A DNA stretch of 62,965 nucleotides, taken from the NCBI GenBank assembly GCA_022839105.1, contig JALHDH010000013.1, positions 1-62,965 of the forward strand. The letters run 5' to 3'. The notes under the pieces were generated by a model. That model did not search any database. It saw only the letters and a program-made list of their open reading frames with translations, and was not told where the DNA came from. The translations under genes and the position numbers were made by a program. Below, one piece after another: positions 8,515-17,222 of this stretch; position 1 is the stretch's first letter; each line of letters opens with the position of its first letter. This DNA comes from a bacterium. Its GTDB lineage: Bacteria > Vulcanimicrobiota > Xenobia > Xenobiales > Xenobiaceae.

Positions 8515-9906
8515 ATGAAGGTTCGGAGTCTTCTGGTGCTCGGAGCCCAGTACGGCGACGAGGGGAAGGGAAAGATCGTCGATCTGCTGGTCGAGCGGGC
8601 CCAGGTGGGGACGGTGGTCCGCTTCAACGGGGGCGCCAACGCCGGCCACACCATCGTGCTTGAGGACGGTCGCTTCGCCCTGCATCAGGTGCCCTCGGGG
8701 ATCCTTCATCCCCAGGTCCTGAACCTGATCGGGGCCGGGGTGGCCCTGGACCCGATCCGCCTTGTGGACGAGATCGGCGAGCTGCGGCGACGAGGGGTGG
8801 ATTGCCAGAACCTGCGGATCAGCGACCGAGCCCATCTGGTCATGCCCTGGCACCGGGTGCTGGATGGCCATCTGGGTGCTCGCCTGGGCACCACTTCCCG
8901 AGGGATTGGCCCCTGCTATGAGGACCGGGCCGCGCGGGTGGGACTTCGGGTCGGAGATCTGGTGGATTCTCGCGGACGGGTGGACCTCGAACACTTCGCC
9001 GAGCGGGTGCGCGAGGTGGGGGCCTGGAAGAATCGTCTGCTGACCCGTGTGCACGGACTGGACCCCCTGGACCTCGACCAGATCGTCTCGGAGTGCACCG
9101 AGGCGGCCGGAACCTTCGCAGGACAGGTGGCCGATCTCTGCGGAGTCCTCGAAGAGCGGGCGGCCTCCGGTCATCCCGTGTTGTACGAAGGCGCCCAGGG
9201 GGCCTTGTTGGATGTGGACTGGGGAACCTATCCCTACGTGACCTCGTCCTCCTGCAGCCTGGGGGGATGTGCCGTCGGCCTGGGGATGGATCCCGCTCCC
9301 GACCTGCGTCTGGGAGTGGTCAAGGCCTACTCCACCCGGGTCGGGGAAGGCCCCTTCCCTGGAGAACTGGGGGACGGCGCCCGGGTCCGCCAGCACGGGG
9401 CCCTGCCTCCCGGGACCCCCCTTCCGCAGCCGGACCCGGCCCTGAGGCAGGCCGCCCTGGCCGGAGACGAAGAAGCCATGGGCCGCTGGTTGCGCCTGGC
9501 GGGTGCCGAGTTCGGCACCACCACCGGGCGTCCCCGGCGCACCGGCTGGCTGGACCTGGTCGCCCTCCGGCACGCCCTCCGGATTTCGGGTCTGAACGCC
9601 CTGGCGATCACCAAGCTGGACGTGCTGGACGGGATCCCGACGCTGAGGATCGTCGTCGGCTACGAGATCCGAGGGCGGCAGACCACGAGCATGCCCTCCC
9701 GGGTCCGCGACCTGGCCGAAGCCCGTCCCCTGTATGAGGAACTGCCGGGCTGGTCCTGCCTGGGCGCAGCCACCTGCTTTGAGGAACTCCCCTCCCAGGC
9801 CCAGGCCTATGTGCGCCGGCTGGCCGAACTCTCCGGGGTCCCCGTGCGGGTTCTCTCGATCGGGAGCCGCCGATCCCAAAGCCTCTTCCTCCCGGAACAG
9901 GATTGA
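8515..9906 (+). CDS. purA: Adenylosuccinate synthetase
   Basis: PurA joins IMP and aspartate using GTP, the first committed step to AMP. The product is 463 residues, about 30 longer than the E. coli enzyme. The P-loop GDEGKGK is at residues 14-20, with the catalytic Asp at 15. GGANAGHT carries the catalytic His, and TTTGRPRRTGW is the conserved block before the GTP-binding C-terminal part. The ATG is preceded by GGGGAGGGG. purB lies in the same window at 34665-36053 but in a different unit. Confidence 0.95.
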   Translation: MKVRSLLVLGAQYGDEGKGKIVDLLVERAQVGTVVRFNGGANAGHTIVLEDGRFALHQVPSGILHPQVLNLIGAGVALDPIRLVDEIGELRRRGVDCQNLRISDRAHLVMPWHRVLDGHLGARLGTTSRGIGPCYEDRAARVGLRVGDLVDSRGRVDLEHFAERVREVGAWKNRLLTRVHGLDPLDLDQIVSECTEAAGTFAGQVADLCGVLEERAASGHPVLYEGAQGALLDVDWGTYPYVTSSSCSLGGCAVGLGMDPAPDLRLGVVKAYSTRVGEGPFPGELGDGARVRQHGALPPGTPLPQPDPALRQAALAGDEEAMGRWLRLAGAEFGTTTGRPRRTGWLDLVALRHALRISGLNALAITKLDVLDGIPTLRIVVGYEIRGRQTTSMPSRVRDLAEARPLYEELPGWSCLGAATCFEELPSQAQAYVRRLAELSGVPVRVLSIGSRRSQSLFLPEQD

Positions 9907-10002
9907 GTCCAACCGGGTCATCCCCGGTCGGGTTCAAGCCGCTGGGGTCCTGGGAAAGAGTCCGGCCCTCCCCCGACGAAGGGGGCAGACGGACCTGAAG
10001 AG

Positions 10003-11580
10003 ATGGACGACCTTTTGTACCAAGAGCCTCAGCCCGGGGATGTGGAGGATTCGGGTGGCCCGACTCCGTCGGAGACCACCAATCGTCTGATCGCTCGCTG
10101 TCTGGCGGCCGCGACGGGCGTCCTGGATGCCGAGAGCCTGCGCCAGGCCCTGGCCCGGTGCACCCTGGAACTCTCCGCGGCCAAGGGGGCCTTCGCCACC
10201 CAGGTCGGCGAGGAACCGGGCCTTCTGGAAGCCCTGCCCGAGCCCATCGAGGCGGTTCTGGACACCTTCGATGCCTATGGCGAGGTCCTGGCTGGGGCCT
10301 GTGAGTGGTTGACCCGCCCGGACCCCGGGATCCTCCGCCAGGCCGCCGACTCCCTGGCCCAGGCCTACCTGGATCTCAATTCGGCGCTGCTGGCCTACGA
10401 GTGGGCCTACCTGGGATACGGAGACGAACCGCACGCTGCCCTGAACCTGATGCAGAAGGTGCTGGCCGCCCTGCACCAGGGCACGATGGAGGATGCCCGC
10501 TTCGTCGAGATCCTCGACCATCTCTGGGAGCATTTCGAGCAGGGCATCGAGGTCTTCGAGCAGGATTCCGATCCCGGCCGCTCGATCCGCGGGGTGCGCG
10601 CCTGTCGAGAGGCCATGGAGGGCATCCAGGTCATGGACGGCTACCTGGCCGGGCGCGATTTCAACCTTCTGGAGCTGGGATTCGCGCAGTTCCGGCAGGG
10701 CTGCCTGCTTCTGGTGGAGCAGATCCAGGACAGTACCGGAGAGGCCCTGGTCCAGGCTCCGACTCCCTCCCCCCAGGTCAACTGGGTCATCCACGCCGCC
10801 CTGGCGGTCCTGGACGGGCTCTCGGCCGACCTGCTCGGGCGCGCCCAGGTCTGGTTCGAGGCCCAGCTTTCCGAGAGCTACTTCCGCTTCGAGCAGTGCG
10901 CCACCGCGGCCCTGCGGGGGCCGGCCCGGGTGGCCGAGCAGGTGCCTGTGGCCCGGGAGGGATTCGACTGGTTGAATCGGGCCCTTCCCCTGTTGCGGAT
11001 GGGGACCCGGGTGCCCGACCTGCTGCTTCGCGCCATCGAGCACCTGGAGCAGGGAGCCGGGCTCCTGTATGAGGCCTGGATGATCCTGAATCTCTATGAG
11101 GAGGAGCACACCAGCGTCTTCTGTCCCCGCTGCGGAACCTCCAATCCCCAGACCCACCCGGCCTGCACTTCCTGCGGAGCAGAGCTGGTGGCCCGTGCGG
11201 GCCAGGCCGTCTCGGTCCCGGGCCTGGTGGCCTCGAGTGTTCCGGTGCACCTGCAGCGTCTGTTGGAGGCCTGCAAGGCCGCCGAGACGGGTCGGATGGG
11301 ACCCGAGGAGTTTGCCGGGATCCTGGCCTGGGCCGAGCAGATCCTCAAGGAGGCGGACCTGGGCCTGACCCGGCTGCCCCCCGAGGGAAGCCTGGGACCG
11401 GAGGTGGCCGAGGCCTTGCGCGAGCTGCGTCAAGGCATGGCCGAGTTCCGGGCGGCCCTCGGGGAGCTGGGTCGGTTCGTCCGGGACGGCTGGCCGGTGC
11501 ACGTGACCCACGGAACGAACATGCTGATCCGGGCATGTGATCGCCTCGCAGAGGTGCAGAGCCGGGCCGGCGGGGCCTGA
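10003..11580 (+). CDS. Unrecognised cytosolic protein with zinc ribbon
   Basis: I do not recognise this 525-residue protein. Residues 1-370 are acidic and mainly helical, with regular Leu/Ala heptad-like spacing that suggests helical repeats. A single zinc ribbon follows: Cys374-x2-Cys377-x10-Cys388-x2-Cys391. The rest is another helical segment. There is no signal peptide or membrane helix. It starts 96 bp after purA on the same strand with GAAGAG just upstream, so it may be in the purA unit. The stop is 13 bp from the convergent trpB stop. Confidence 0.6.
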   Translation: MDDLLYQEPQPGDVEDSGGPTPSETTNRLIARCLAAATGVLDAESLRQALARCTLELSAAKGAFATQVGEEPGLLEALPEPIEAVLDTFDAYGEVLAGACEWLTRPDPGILRQAADSLAQAYLDLNSALLAYEWAYLGYGDEPHAALNLMQKVLAALHQGTMEDARFVEILDHLWEHFEQGIEVFEQDSDPGRSIRGVRACREAMEGIQVMDGYLAGRDFNLLELGFAQFRQGCLLLVEQIQDSTGEALVQAPTPSPQVNWVIHAALAVLDGLSADLLGRAQVWFEAQLSESYFRFEQCATAALRGPARVAEQVPVAREGFDWLNRALPLLRMGTRVPDLLLRAIEHLEQGAGLLYEAWMILNLYEEEHTSVFCPRCGTSNPQTHPACTSCGAELVARAGQAVSVPGLVASSVPVHLQRLLEACKAAETGRMGPEEFAGILAWAEQILKEADLGLTRLPPEGSLGPEVAEALRELRQGMAEFRAALGELGRFVRDGWPVHVTHGTNMLIRACDRLAEVQSRAGGA

Positions 11581-11593
11581 GAGCCCCGAAGGC

Positions 11594-12946
11594 TCAGTTG
11601 CCGGCCGGGGCCTCGACGACCTTGCGGGCGGCGTAGTCATAGTCGCGAATCCGCCCCTGGTTCCAGGCGTCATAGGCCGCCAGGTCCAGGTAGCCGTTCC
11701 CCGACAGGTTGAAGAGGATCGTCCGAGCCTGTCCTGCCTCGGCTGCCGCGCGCGCCTCGCGAACCGCAGCCGCGATGGCGTGGCTGGACTCCGGAGCCGG
11801 CAGGAGGGCCTCGGCGCGGGCGAAGAGGACGGCGTTGCTGAAGCACTCGCTCTGGGGAACGGCCACCGCCTCGATCTGGCCGGCCTTGACCAGCGCCGAG
11901 ACCAGGGGCGAGCCTCCATGGTAGCGGAGCCCTCCGGCATGGATTCCGGCCGGCACGAAGTCGTGCCCCAGGGTGTACATGGGCAGAAGCGGCGTCATCC
12001 CCGAGGCGTCGCCCAGGTCATGGCGGTACTCGCCGCAGGTCAGGCTGGGACAGGCCAGGGGTTCCACGGCCAGCAGGCGGGCCCGGGTCCGACCCTGGAG
12101 CCGACGGTGATAATAGGGGAAGGCCAGCCCTGCGAAGTTCGAGCCTCCTCCGAAGCAGCCGATCACCACGTCGGGTTCGTCCTCGGCCATTTCCATCTGT
12201 CCGATGGCCTCCTGGCCGATGATGGTCTGGTGCAGGCACACATGGTTGAGCACCGAGCCCAGGGCATAGTTGGTCCCGGGGTCCTGCAGGGCCACCTCCA
12301 CGGCTTCAGAGATGGCCATGGCCAGTGAACCCGGGGTCTCGGGGTTGGCGGACAGAAAGCCGCGGCCGGCCCGGGTCCGGGTTGAAGGCGAGGCGTGCAC
12401 CGAGGCCCCGAAGGTCTCCATCAGGATGCGTCGATAGGGCTTCTGGTCGAAGGAGACGCGCACCATGTAGACGTCGACCTCCAGGCCCACCTGGGCGCCG
12501 GCCATGGCCAGGGCCGTGCCCCACTGGCCGGCCCCGGTCTCGGTGGTCAGTTTGCGGATGCCGGCCAGTTTGTTGTAGTAGGCCTGGGGAATGGCGCTGT
12601 TGGCCTTGTGCGAGCCGGAGGCGTTGCCTCCCTCGTATTTGTAGTAGATGTGGACGTTCTCGGGCAGGCCCAGGGCCTTCTCGAAGAGGCGTGCCCGGGT
12701 CAGGGCGCTGGGGCGATAGGTTCGCAGCAGATCGATCACCGGGCCGGGAATGTCGATGTAGCGCTCGCGGGACATCTCCTGCTCGAGGAGGTGGGGCGGA
12801 AAGATCGCGGCAAGCTGTTCGGGCCTGACCGGCTCTCCATCGGCTCCGAGATAGGCGGGGAGGGGTTCGGGAAGGTCCGCGGCCACGTTGTACCAGGCCG
12901 TCGGCAGATTCTTCTCGTCGAGCACGTAACGGTAGCGGTCGCTCAT
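11594..12946 (-). CDS. trpB: Tryptophan synthase beta chain, TrpB2 type
   Basis: A 450-residue PLP enzyme of the TrpB2 branch, which converts serine plus indole to tryptophan and often stands apart from trpA. PLP-binding Lys114 lies in GSHKANSA, and the phosphate-cupping loop is CFGGGSNF. The N-terminal extension (PTAWYNVAADLP) and the TCGEYRHDLGDA block are typical of TrpB2 and absent from classic TrpB1. No other trp gene is adjacent, consistent with a salvage or indole-rescue role. The ATG has GAGGA six bases upstream. Confidence 0.9.
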   Translation of the reverse strand: MSDRYRYVLDEKNLPTAWYNVAADLPEPLPAYLGADGEPVRPEQLAAIFPPHLLEQEMSRERYIDIPGPVIDLLRTYRPSALTRARLFEKALGLPENVHIYYKYEGGNASGSHKANSAIPQAYYNKLAGIRKLTTETGAGQWGTALAMAGAQVGLEVDVYMVRVSFDQKPYRRILMETFGASVHASPSTRTRAGRGFLSANPETPGSLAMAISEAVEVALQDPGTNYALGSVLNHVCLHQTIIGQEAIGQMEMAEDEPDVVIGCFGGGSNFAGLAFPYYHRRLQGRTRARLLAVEPLACPSLTCGEYRHDLGDASGMTPLLPMYTLGHDFVPAGIHAGGLRYHGGSPLVSALVKAGQIEAVAVPQSECFSNAVLFARAEALLPAPESSHAIAAAVREARAAAEAGQARTILFNLSGNGYLDLAAYDAWNQGRIRDYDYAARKVVEAPAGN

Positions 12947-13228
12947 GGCATGTCCTCACTTCGATGGGTCGCCGGGGGCGGCGCCGGTCGGTCGATTCCG
13001 ACCGATGCGTCGGCACCGCTCAGTTCCGGGGGAGCCAGACGCCTGAAGCGCCGCGCGGATTCCCCGTGCCTCCGGGCGGTCGTGCCGTCCAGGCACGGAA
13101 GGCAGGGGGTTCGGCGGGTGGGGGAAGCGTCCTGCCCGGCTGGAGGGCTGCCTGCCGAAGCCGTGGAAGAAGCCCTGCAGTTCGAGGCTCTGGAGAGCTT
13201 CGGACCGCCGAACGGGAGGCTTTGGGAA

Positions 13229-15484
13229 GTGGAAGAGCGCTGGGGCATTCGCACGAGCACTCCCGCGAAGGGAGGTCTGGGGCGCCTGGCTTGCCTGGCG
13301 CTCGGGTTGGCGCTGCTGGTCGGACTCCCCGCGCTGGCGGACCCTCCATCTTCTTCCCCTTCGGCCACCGAACTGGCTTTGGAAGAGGGCGGACAACAGC
13401 ACTTCCTGACCTGGGGCGGATCGGGCCAGGCCCACCTTCTGCTCCGTGCGGACTCGCGTCTGGTGGTGGCCTTCCCGTCCGAGAACGTGGGGGTCTCGTT
13501 GTGGTTCGCTCCCGAGACCCGCCTCCGGGTGGTCTCCCCGCCCCGCATGCAGGCCGTGCCCCATGGGCAGCGCCTGGAAGTGGACCTGCGCTCCCAGGCC
13601 CCGACCCTGGAGATCCGTGATGTCGTGCTGGACTCCATCCGGACCATCCGGGATCGACAGACCTTGGGGCCCTCCGGCGTCGAGAGCGTCCGTCGGGATC
13701 GCCAGGCTTTCGCGCGTCGTCATCCCGTCCCGGAGAACTGGGCCCAGGAGTGGGTTCGCGTTTCGGCAGGGCGCTGGGAGGCCGAGAGGGTCAATCTGGA
13801 CGGTGGAGCCTTCCGAGCCGTCCTGCTCCTGCCCGCGCAGGTCCGGGTGCTTCGCGGGCAGGACGGCTGGACCCTGGGTTCGGCGGCCCCCTTCGACCTG
13901 CGCCTGGTGGCCGAGGTCCCTTCTGTTCCCCTGACCGACTGCACCCCCGAGGAGCTCTTCACGCCTGAAGCCTTGGCCCTGTGGGAGGATCCCCGGTCCC
14001 GGGCGGCCATGCAGGGCCTGATCTTCCTGGCCCCGCAGGAGAAGTTCATGGCTGGCTCGTGGCGCTTCTTGACCTATTTCGGACGGGACACGCTCCTCTC
14101 CCTGATGCTCCTGGACCCGGCCCTGACCGAGGAGGCCTGGGTCCGGGGATTGCGCTCGGTCCTGGAGCGTCTGTCCCCGACCGGGCAGGTGGCCCACGAG
14201 GAGGACCTGGGGCCCTGGGCGGAGAGGCGGAGGGTTGCGGGGGACCTCTCCGGGGTGGTCCTGCCTTCACCCGGTCGACCGCTGAGCCCCGAGACGATCC
14301 GGGACCTCTACCGTCCGCTCTTCGACTACAAGATGGTGGATGACGACTTCCTCCTGGCCTGCGCCCTGGCCCGTCTGGGCGAGCGCAGCCCCCAGGCCCT
14401 GGGCCGGCTCTTCGCCGATCCCCAGGCCCGGGAGGCGATCATGCTCAACTTCGGGCACGTGCTGGCCTCGGCCGAGCCCTATGGGCAGGAACCCTCCTGG
14501 CGCCGGACCGTGGCCCTGTTCCCGGGCGAGTCGGTGGGGGAGTGGCGGGACTCCAACGAGGGGCTGGGGGGCGGGCGGCACCCCATGAACGTGAACGCCG
14601 TGCTGGTCCCCGCCGCGTTGCGGGCCGTGGTGGCCACCCTGGACGCCCTGCCCGGGCCTGTCCGGGAGTCCTCTCTGGAGTGCCTGCCTGGGGCGAGGGA
14701 GCGGGCGGTCCGCCTGGCCCGGGTCTGGGAGGGGGCTGGACGGGATTACACGGTGCGCCTGGACCCCGCCGAGATCCGCGAGCGTCTGGCCCGTTTCCTG
14801 GAGGAAGGACCTTTGACCCCGGCCGAGCGGGCCTTCTATTCCTCGCTTCCCGTTGAGGACGTTTCCCTTGGTGCCTTCCTGGAGGGCGCTTCGGCCCTGG
14901 AGGGCGGCCTGGAGTTCCCGGCCCTGGCCTTGGACGCCGAGGGCCGCCCTGTGGCCATCATGAACAGCGATGTCTCCTTCCAGCTCTTCCTGGGCAATCC
15001 GTCGGCGCGACAGGTCGAGGTGGCCCTCCGGCTTCTGGAGCTGCCCTATCCGGTGGGCCTTCGCACCGGGGTCGGTCCTGTGGTGGCCAATGCGGCCTGC
15101 AGCGCGGATCCTGGCCATTGGGAGACCCTGGGCCGGGGGGCCTACCACGGAGCCGTCGTCTGGTCCTGGCAATCCGCCATGCTCCGGGCCGGTCTGGCCC
15201 GCCTCCTGCCCCGCTTCCGCGAACAGGACCCCGCCCTGGCTCGGAGGATGGAGGCCGTCCTGGCCGACCTGGCAGCCTCTCAGGAGCGGGCCGGCGAGCT
15301 GGCGGGTTCGGAGTTGTGGACCTTCGAAGTCTCCTCCGGCGACTGGCGGGCCGCCCCCTTCGGGACGGGAACCGCCACCTCGGGGGACGAGTCCAACCCG
15401 GTGCAGTTGTGGAGCACGGTCCAGCCGGCCCTGCTGCTGCGGGAACGGGCTCTCCTGCAAGGCGGGTCGGCACCTGGGCCCTGA
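13229..15484 (+). CDS. Exported amylo-1,6-glucosidase-like protein
   Basis: A 751-residue protein with a signal peptide (hydrophobic core LACLALGLALLVGLPALA, probable cleavage before DPPSS). The C-terminal two thirds resemble the (alpha/alpha)6 barrel of glycogen-debranching and related glycosidases: TYFGRDTLLS parallels the WGRDTF signature seen in the gene at 29448-30926, and GEWRDSNEG resembles a second active-site block. Substrate is unknown; export argues for external or periplasmic alpha-glucan. The GTG at 13229 follows GGGAGG by nine bases. Upstream in-frame sequence lacks family features. The 282 bp between this gene and trpB hold no other gene that I can see. Confidence 0.7.
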   Translation: MEERWGIRTSTPAKGGLGRLACLALGLALLVGLPALADPPSSSPSATELALEEGGQQHFLTWGGSGQAHLLLRADSRLVVAFPSENVGVSLWFAPETRLRVVSPPRMQAVPHGQRLEVDLRSQAPTLEIRDVVLDSIRTIRDRQTLGPSGVESVRRDRQAFARRHPVPENWAQEWVRVSAGRWEAERVNLDGGAFRAVLLLPAQVRVLRGQDGWTLGSAAPFDLRLVAEVPSVPLTDCTPEELFTPEALALWEDPRSRAAMQGLIFLAPQEKFMAGSWRFLTYFGRDTLLSLMLLDPALTEEAWVRGLRSVLERLSPTGQVAHEEDLGPWAERRRVAGDLSGVVLPSPGRPLSPETIRDLYRPLFDYKMVDDDFLLACALARLGERSPQALGRLFADPQAREAIMLNFGHVLASAEPYGQEPSWRRTVALFPGESVGEWRDSNEGLGGGRHPMNVNAVLVPAALRAVVATLDALPGPVRESSLECLPGARERAVRLARVWEGAGRDYTVRLDPAEIRERLARFLEEGPLTPAERAFYSSLPVEDVSLGAFLEGASALEGGLEFPALALDAEGRPVAIMNSDVSFQLFLGNPSARQVEVALRLLELPYPVGLRTGVGPVVANAACSADPGHWETLGRGAYHGAVVWSWQSAMLRAGLARLLPRFREQDPALARRMEAVLADLAASQERAGELAGSELWTFEVSSGDWRAAPFGTGTATSGDESNPVQLWSTVQPALLLRERALLQGGSAPGP

Positions 15485-15520
15485 GGGGGATCCGACCTGA
15501 AGGGGCATGGGCAAAGGGTC

Positions 15521-15549
15521 TTGACGGGAGGCAGGCCTTGCGCTAACAT
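15521..15549 (+). promoter_or_regulatory. Sigma-70-type promoter of tRNA-Lys
   Basis: TTGACG (15521-15526) and TAACAT (15544-15549) are separated by exactly 17 bp and lie 21 bp before the tRNA. This is the clearest -35/-10 pair in the window. Confidence 0.8.
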
Positions 15550-15570
15550 CCGGAATCAGGTGACGAGCGC

Positions 15571-15646
<76 letters not shown>

Positions 15647-15652
15647 AGAATT

Positions 15653-15677
15653 CCCCGCCTCGGCGGGGTTTTTTTTT
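15653..15677 (+). terminator. Intrinsic terminator of tRNA-Lys
   Basis: CCCCGC-CTCG-GCGGGG forms a 6-bp GC stem followed by nine T, seven bases after the tRNA CCA end. With the promoter upstream, the tRNA is a single-gene unit. Confidence 0.92.
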
Positions 15678-15764
15678 GAGGTCCTGGTCGGCCTGGTTCC
15701 TGCCCGTTGCACCCTCGGGGTCTTGACTTGGACTTGCCGTGGGGTGGAGACTTAGGTTTCCAAC

Positions 15765-17222
15765 ATGGCATCTCTTCCTTTCAAGAAACGATGGGCCCTG
15801 GGCCTGTTCCTGGTCCTGCTGGCGCTCCTGGTGGGCTGGCGGCTCTGGGATCGGCTGGCTGCTTCGGGTCGGGGAGCGGCCAGGACCCGAGGGATTCCCG
15901 CCGTGGCCCTGGCCGAGGTGAGCCGCCGGGACCTCGAGGAGACCTTCCAGACGGTCGGCACGATCGAGTCGCCCCAGAAGGTCGAGATCTCGCCCAAGGT
16001 CTCGGGACGGATCGAGGAGCTCGAACTCCACCCGGGAGATCGCGTCCGGAAGGGCGATCTCCTGGTCCGCCTGGATCGCGCCGAGCTCCAGCAGGCCGTG
16101 GACGAGAGGCTGGCCCGACTCGCGGAGGCCAGGGCGCGCCTGGCCCAGGCCCGTCTCACCCAGGGGCCGGCCGACGCCCTGGTGGCCAGCGCGCTCCGCC
16201 AGCAGGAGGCGGCGGTCGCCACCGCCGAGGCGGATCTCCAGCAGGCCCGTCAGACCTCCCAGGCCTCGGTCGCCGCGGCGGCAGCCGAGCTGGACAACGC
16301 CCAGGCCGAGGTGGACAACGCCCTGGTTCGACTGGAGCGGGTGGAGGCCCTGTACCGGCAGGCCTTCACGGCCGCCCAGGACGTGGACGACGCCCGGACC
16401 CGGGCCGCCGTAGCCCGAGGCCACCTGCGCGCGGCCCAGGAAGCCCTGCGCAGCGCCCGGGCCCGAGGCACCGCCGATGTGGCCGCCGCCGAGGCCCGGC
16501 TCAAGCAGGCTCGCGCCGCCCTGGAGCATGCCCGGGCCAGCACCGCCGAGAAGTCCGCCTACGTGCAGAATCTCTCGGCCCTGGAGGCGGTCGTCGAGGC
16601 GGCCCAGGCCAGCCTGGACTCGGCCCGCTCCCGTCTGGCCGACACCGAGCTGTACTCTCCCCTGGACGGCTTCGTGACCTCGCGCACCCTGGACCCCGGG
16701 GCCCTGGCCCAGCCGGGATCGGCGATCCTGACCCTGCAGTCCACCCGGGAACTCTGGGTCACCGTCCCGGTTCCCGCCGAGGTCCGCCAACGCCTGGACG
16801 CGCGGACTCCGGTCGAGGTCGAGGTGGAGGAGGGCGGCCGGGTCCAGGCGCGGATCCTGCGGATCAACGCGGCAGCCGACCCCGAGAGCCGTCAGTTCGA
16901 GGTTCGGGTCCTGCTTCCCGAAGGCGCGCCGGCCCGGCCGGGCATGTTCGCCCGGGTCAGCCTTCAGGTGGCCCGAGCCGAGCAGGCCCTCACCATCCCC
17001 CGAAGCGCCCTGCGCGACATGGGCGAGGGGCCGCGGGTCGGGCTGGTCGATTCCCAGGGCCGGGTTCAGTTGAAGTCCGTCCGATTGGGTCTCACCACGC
17101 CGGAACATGCCCAGGTCCTGGAGGGCCTCCAGGAGGGGCAGAAGGTCGTCACCCTGGGAGGGAGCCAGCTCGAGGACGGACAGGAAGTCCGCCTGGAAGG
17201 CGCGGGGAATCCGCGGCGGTGA
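15765..17222 (+). CDS. RND efflux periplasmic adaptor (HlyD/MFP family)
   Basis: This 485-residue membrane-fusion protein links the inner-membrane RND pump to the TolC-like channel. An N-terminal anchor (LGLFLVLLALLVGWRLW) is followed by the barrel-sandwich hybrid start (VSGRIEELELHPGDRVRKGD), a long Ala/Arg/Gln-rich coiled coil (about residues 105-290), the second lipoyl half (ADTELYSPLDGFV) and beta-barrel plus membrane-proximal domains. The coiled coil is longer than in AcrA. Its stop overlaps the start of the pump gene. Confidence 0.92.
   Translation: MASLPFKKRWALGLFLVLLALLVGWRLWDRLAASGRGAARTRGIPAVALAEVSRRDLEETFQTVGTIESPQKVEISPKVSGRIEELELHPGDRVRKGDLLVRLDRAELQQAVDERLARLAEARARLAQARLTQGPADALVASALRQQEAAVATAEADLQQARQTSQASVAAAAAELDNAQAEVDNALVRLERVEALYRQAFTAAQDVDDARTRAAVARGHLRAAQEALRSARARGTADVAAAEARLKQARAALEHARASTAEKSAYVQNLSALEAVVEAAQASLDSARSRLADTELYSPLDGFVTSRTLDPGALAQPGSAILTLQSTRELWVTVPVPAEVRQRLDARTPVEVEVEEGGRVQARILRINAAADPESRQFEVRVLLPEGAPARPGMFARVSLQVARAEQALTIPRSALRDMGEGPRVGLVDSQGRVQLKSVRLGLTTPEHAQVLEGLQEGQKVVTLGGSQLEDGQEVRLEGAGNPRR

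Noticed and set aside
12395..13228. A long N-terminal extension of the exported glycosidase
   Set aside because: It lies antisense to trpB and has no domain, and the signal peptide plus ribosome site place the start at 13229.
15707..17218. A 500-residue N-terminal extension of the RND pump
   Set aside because: It runs through the adaptor gene in another frame, is Pro/Gly/Arg-rich and lacks any pump feature; the pump starts at the GTG at 17219.
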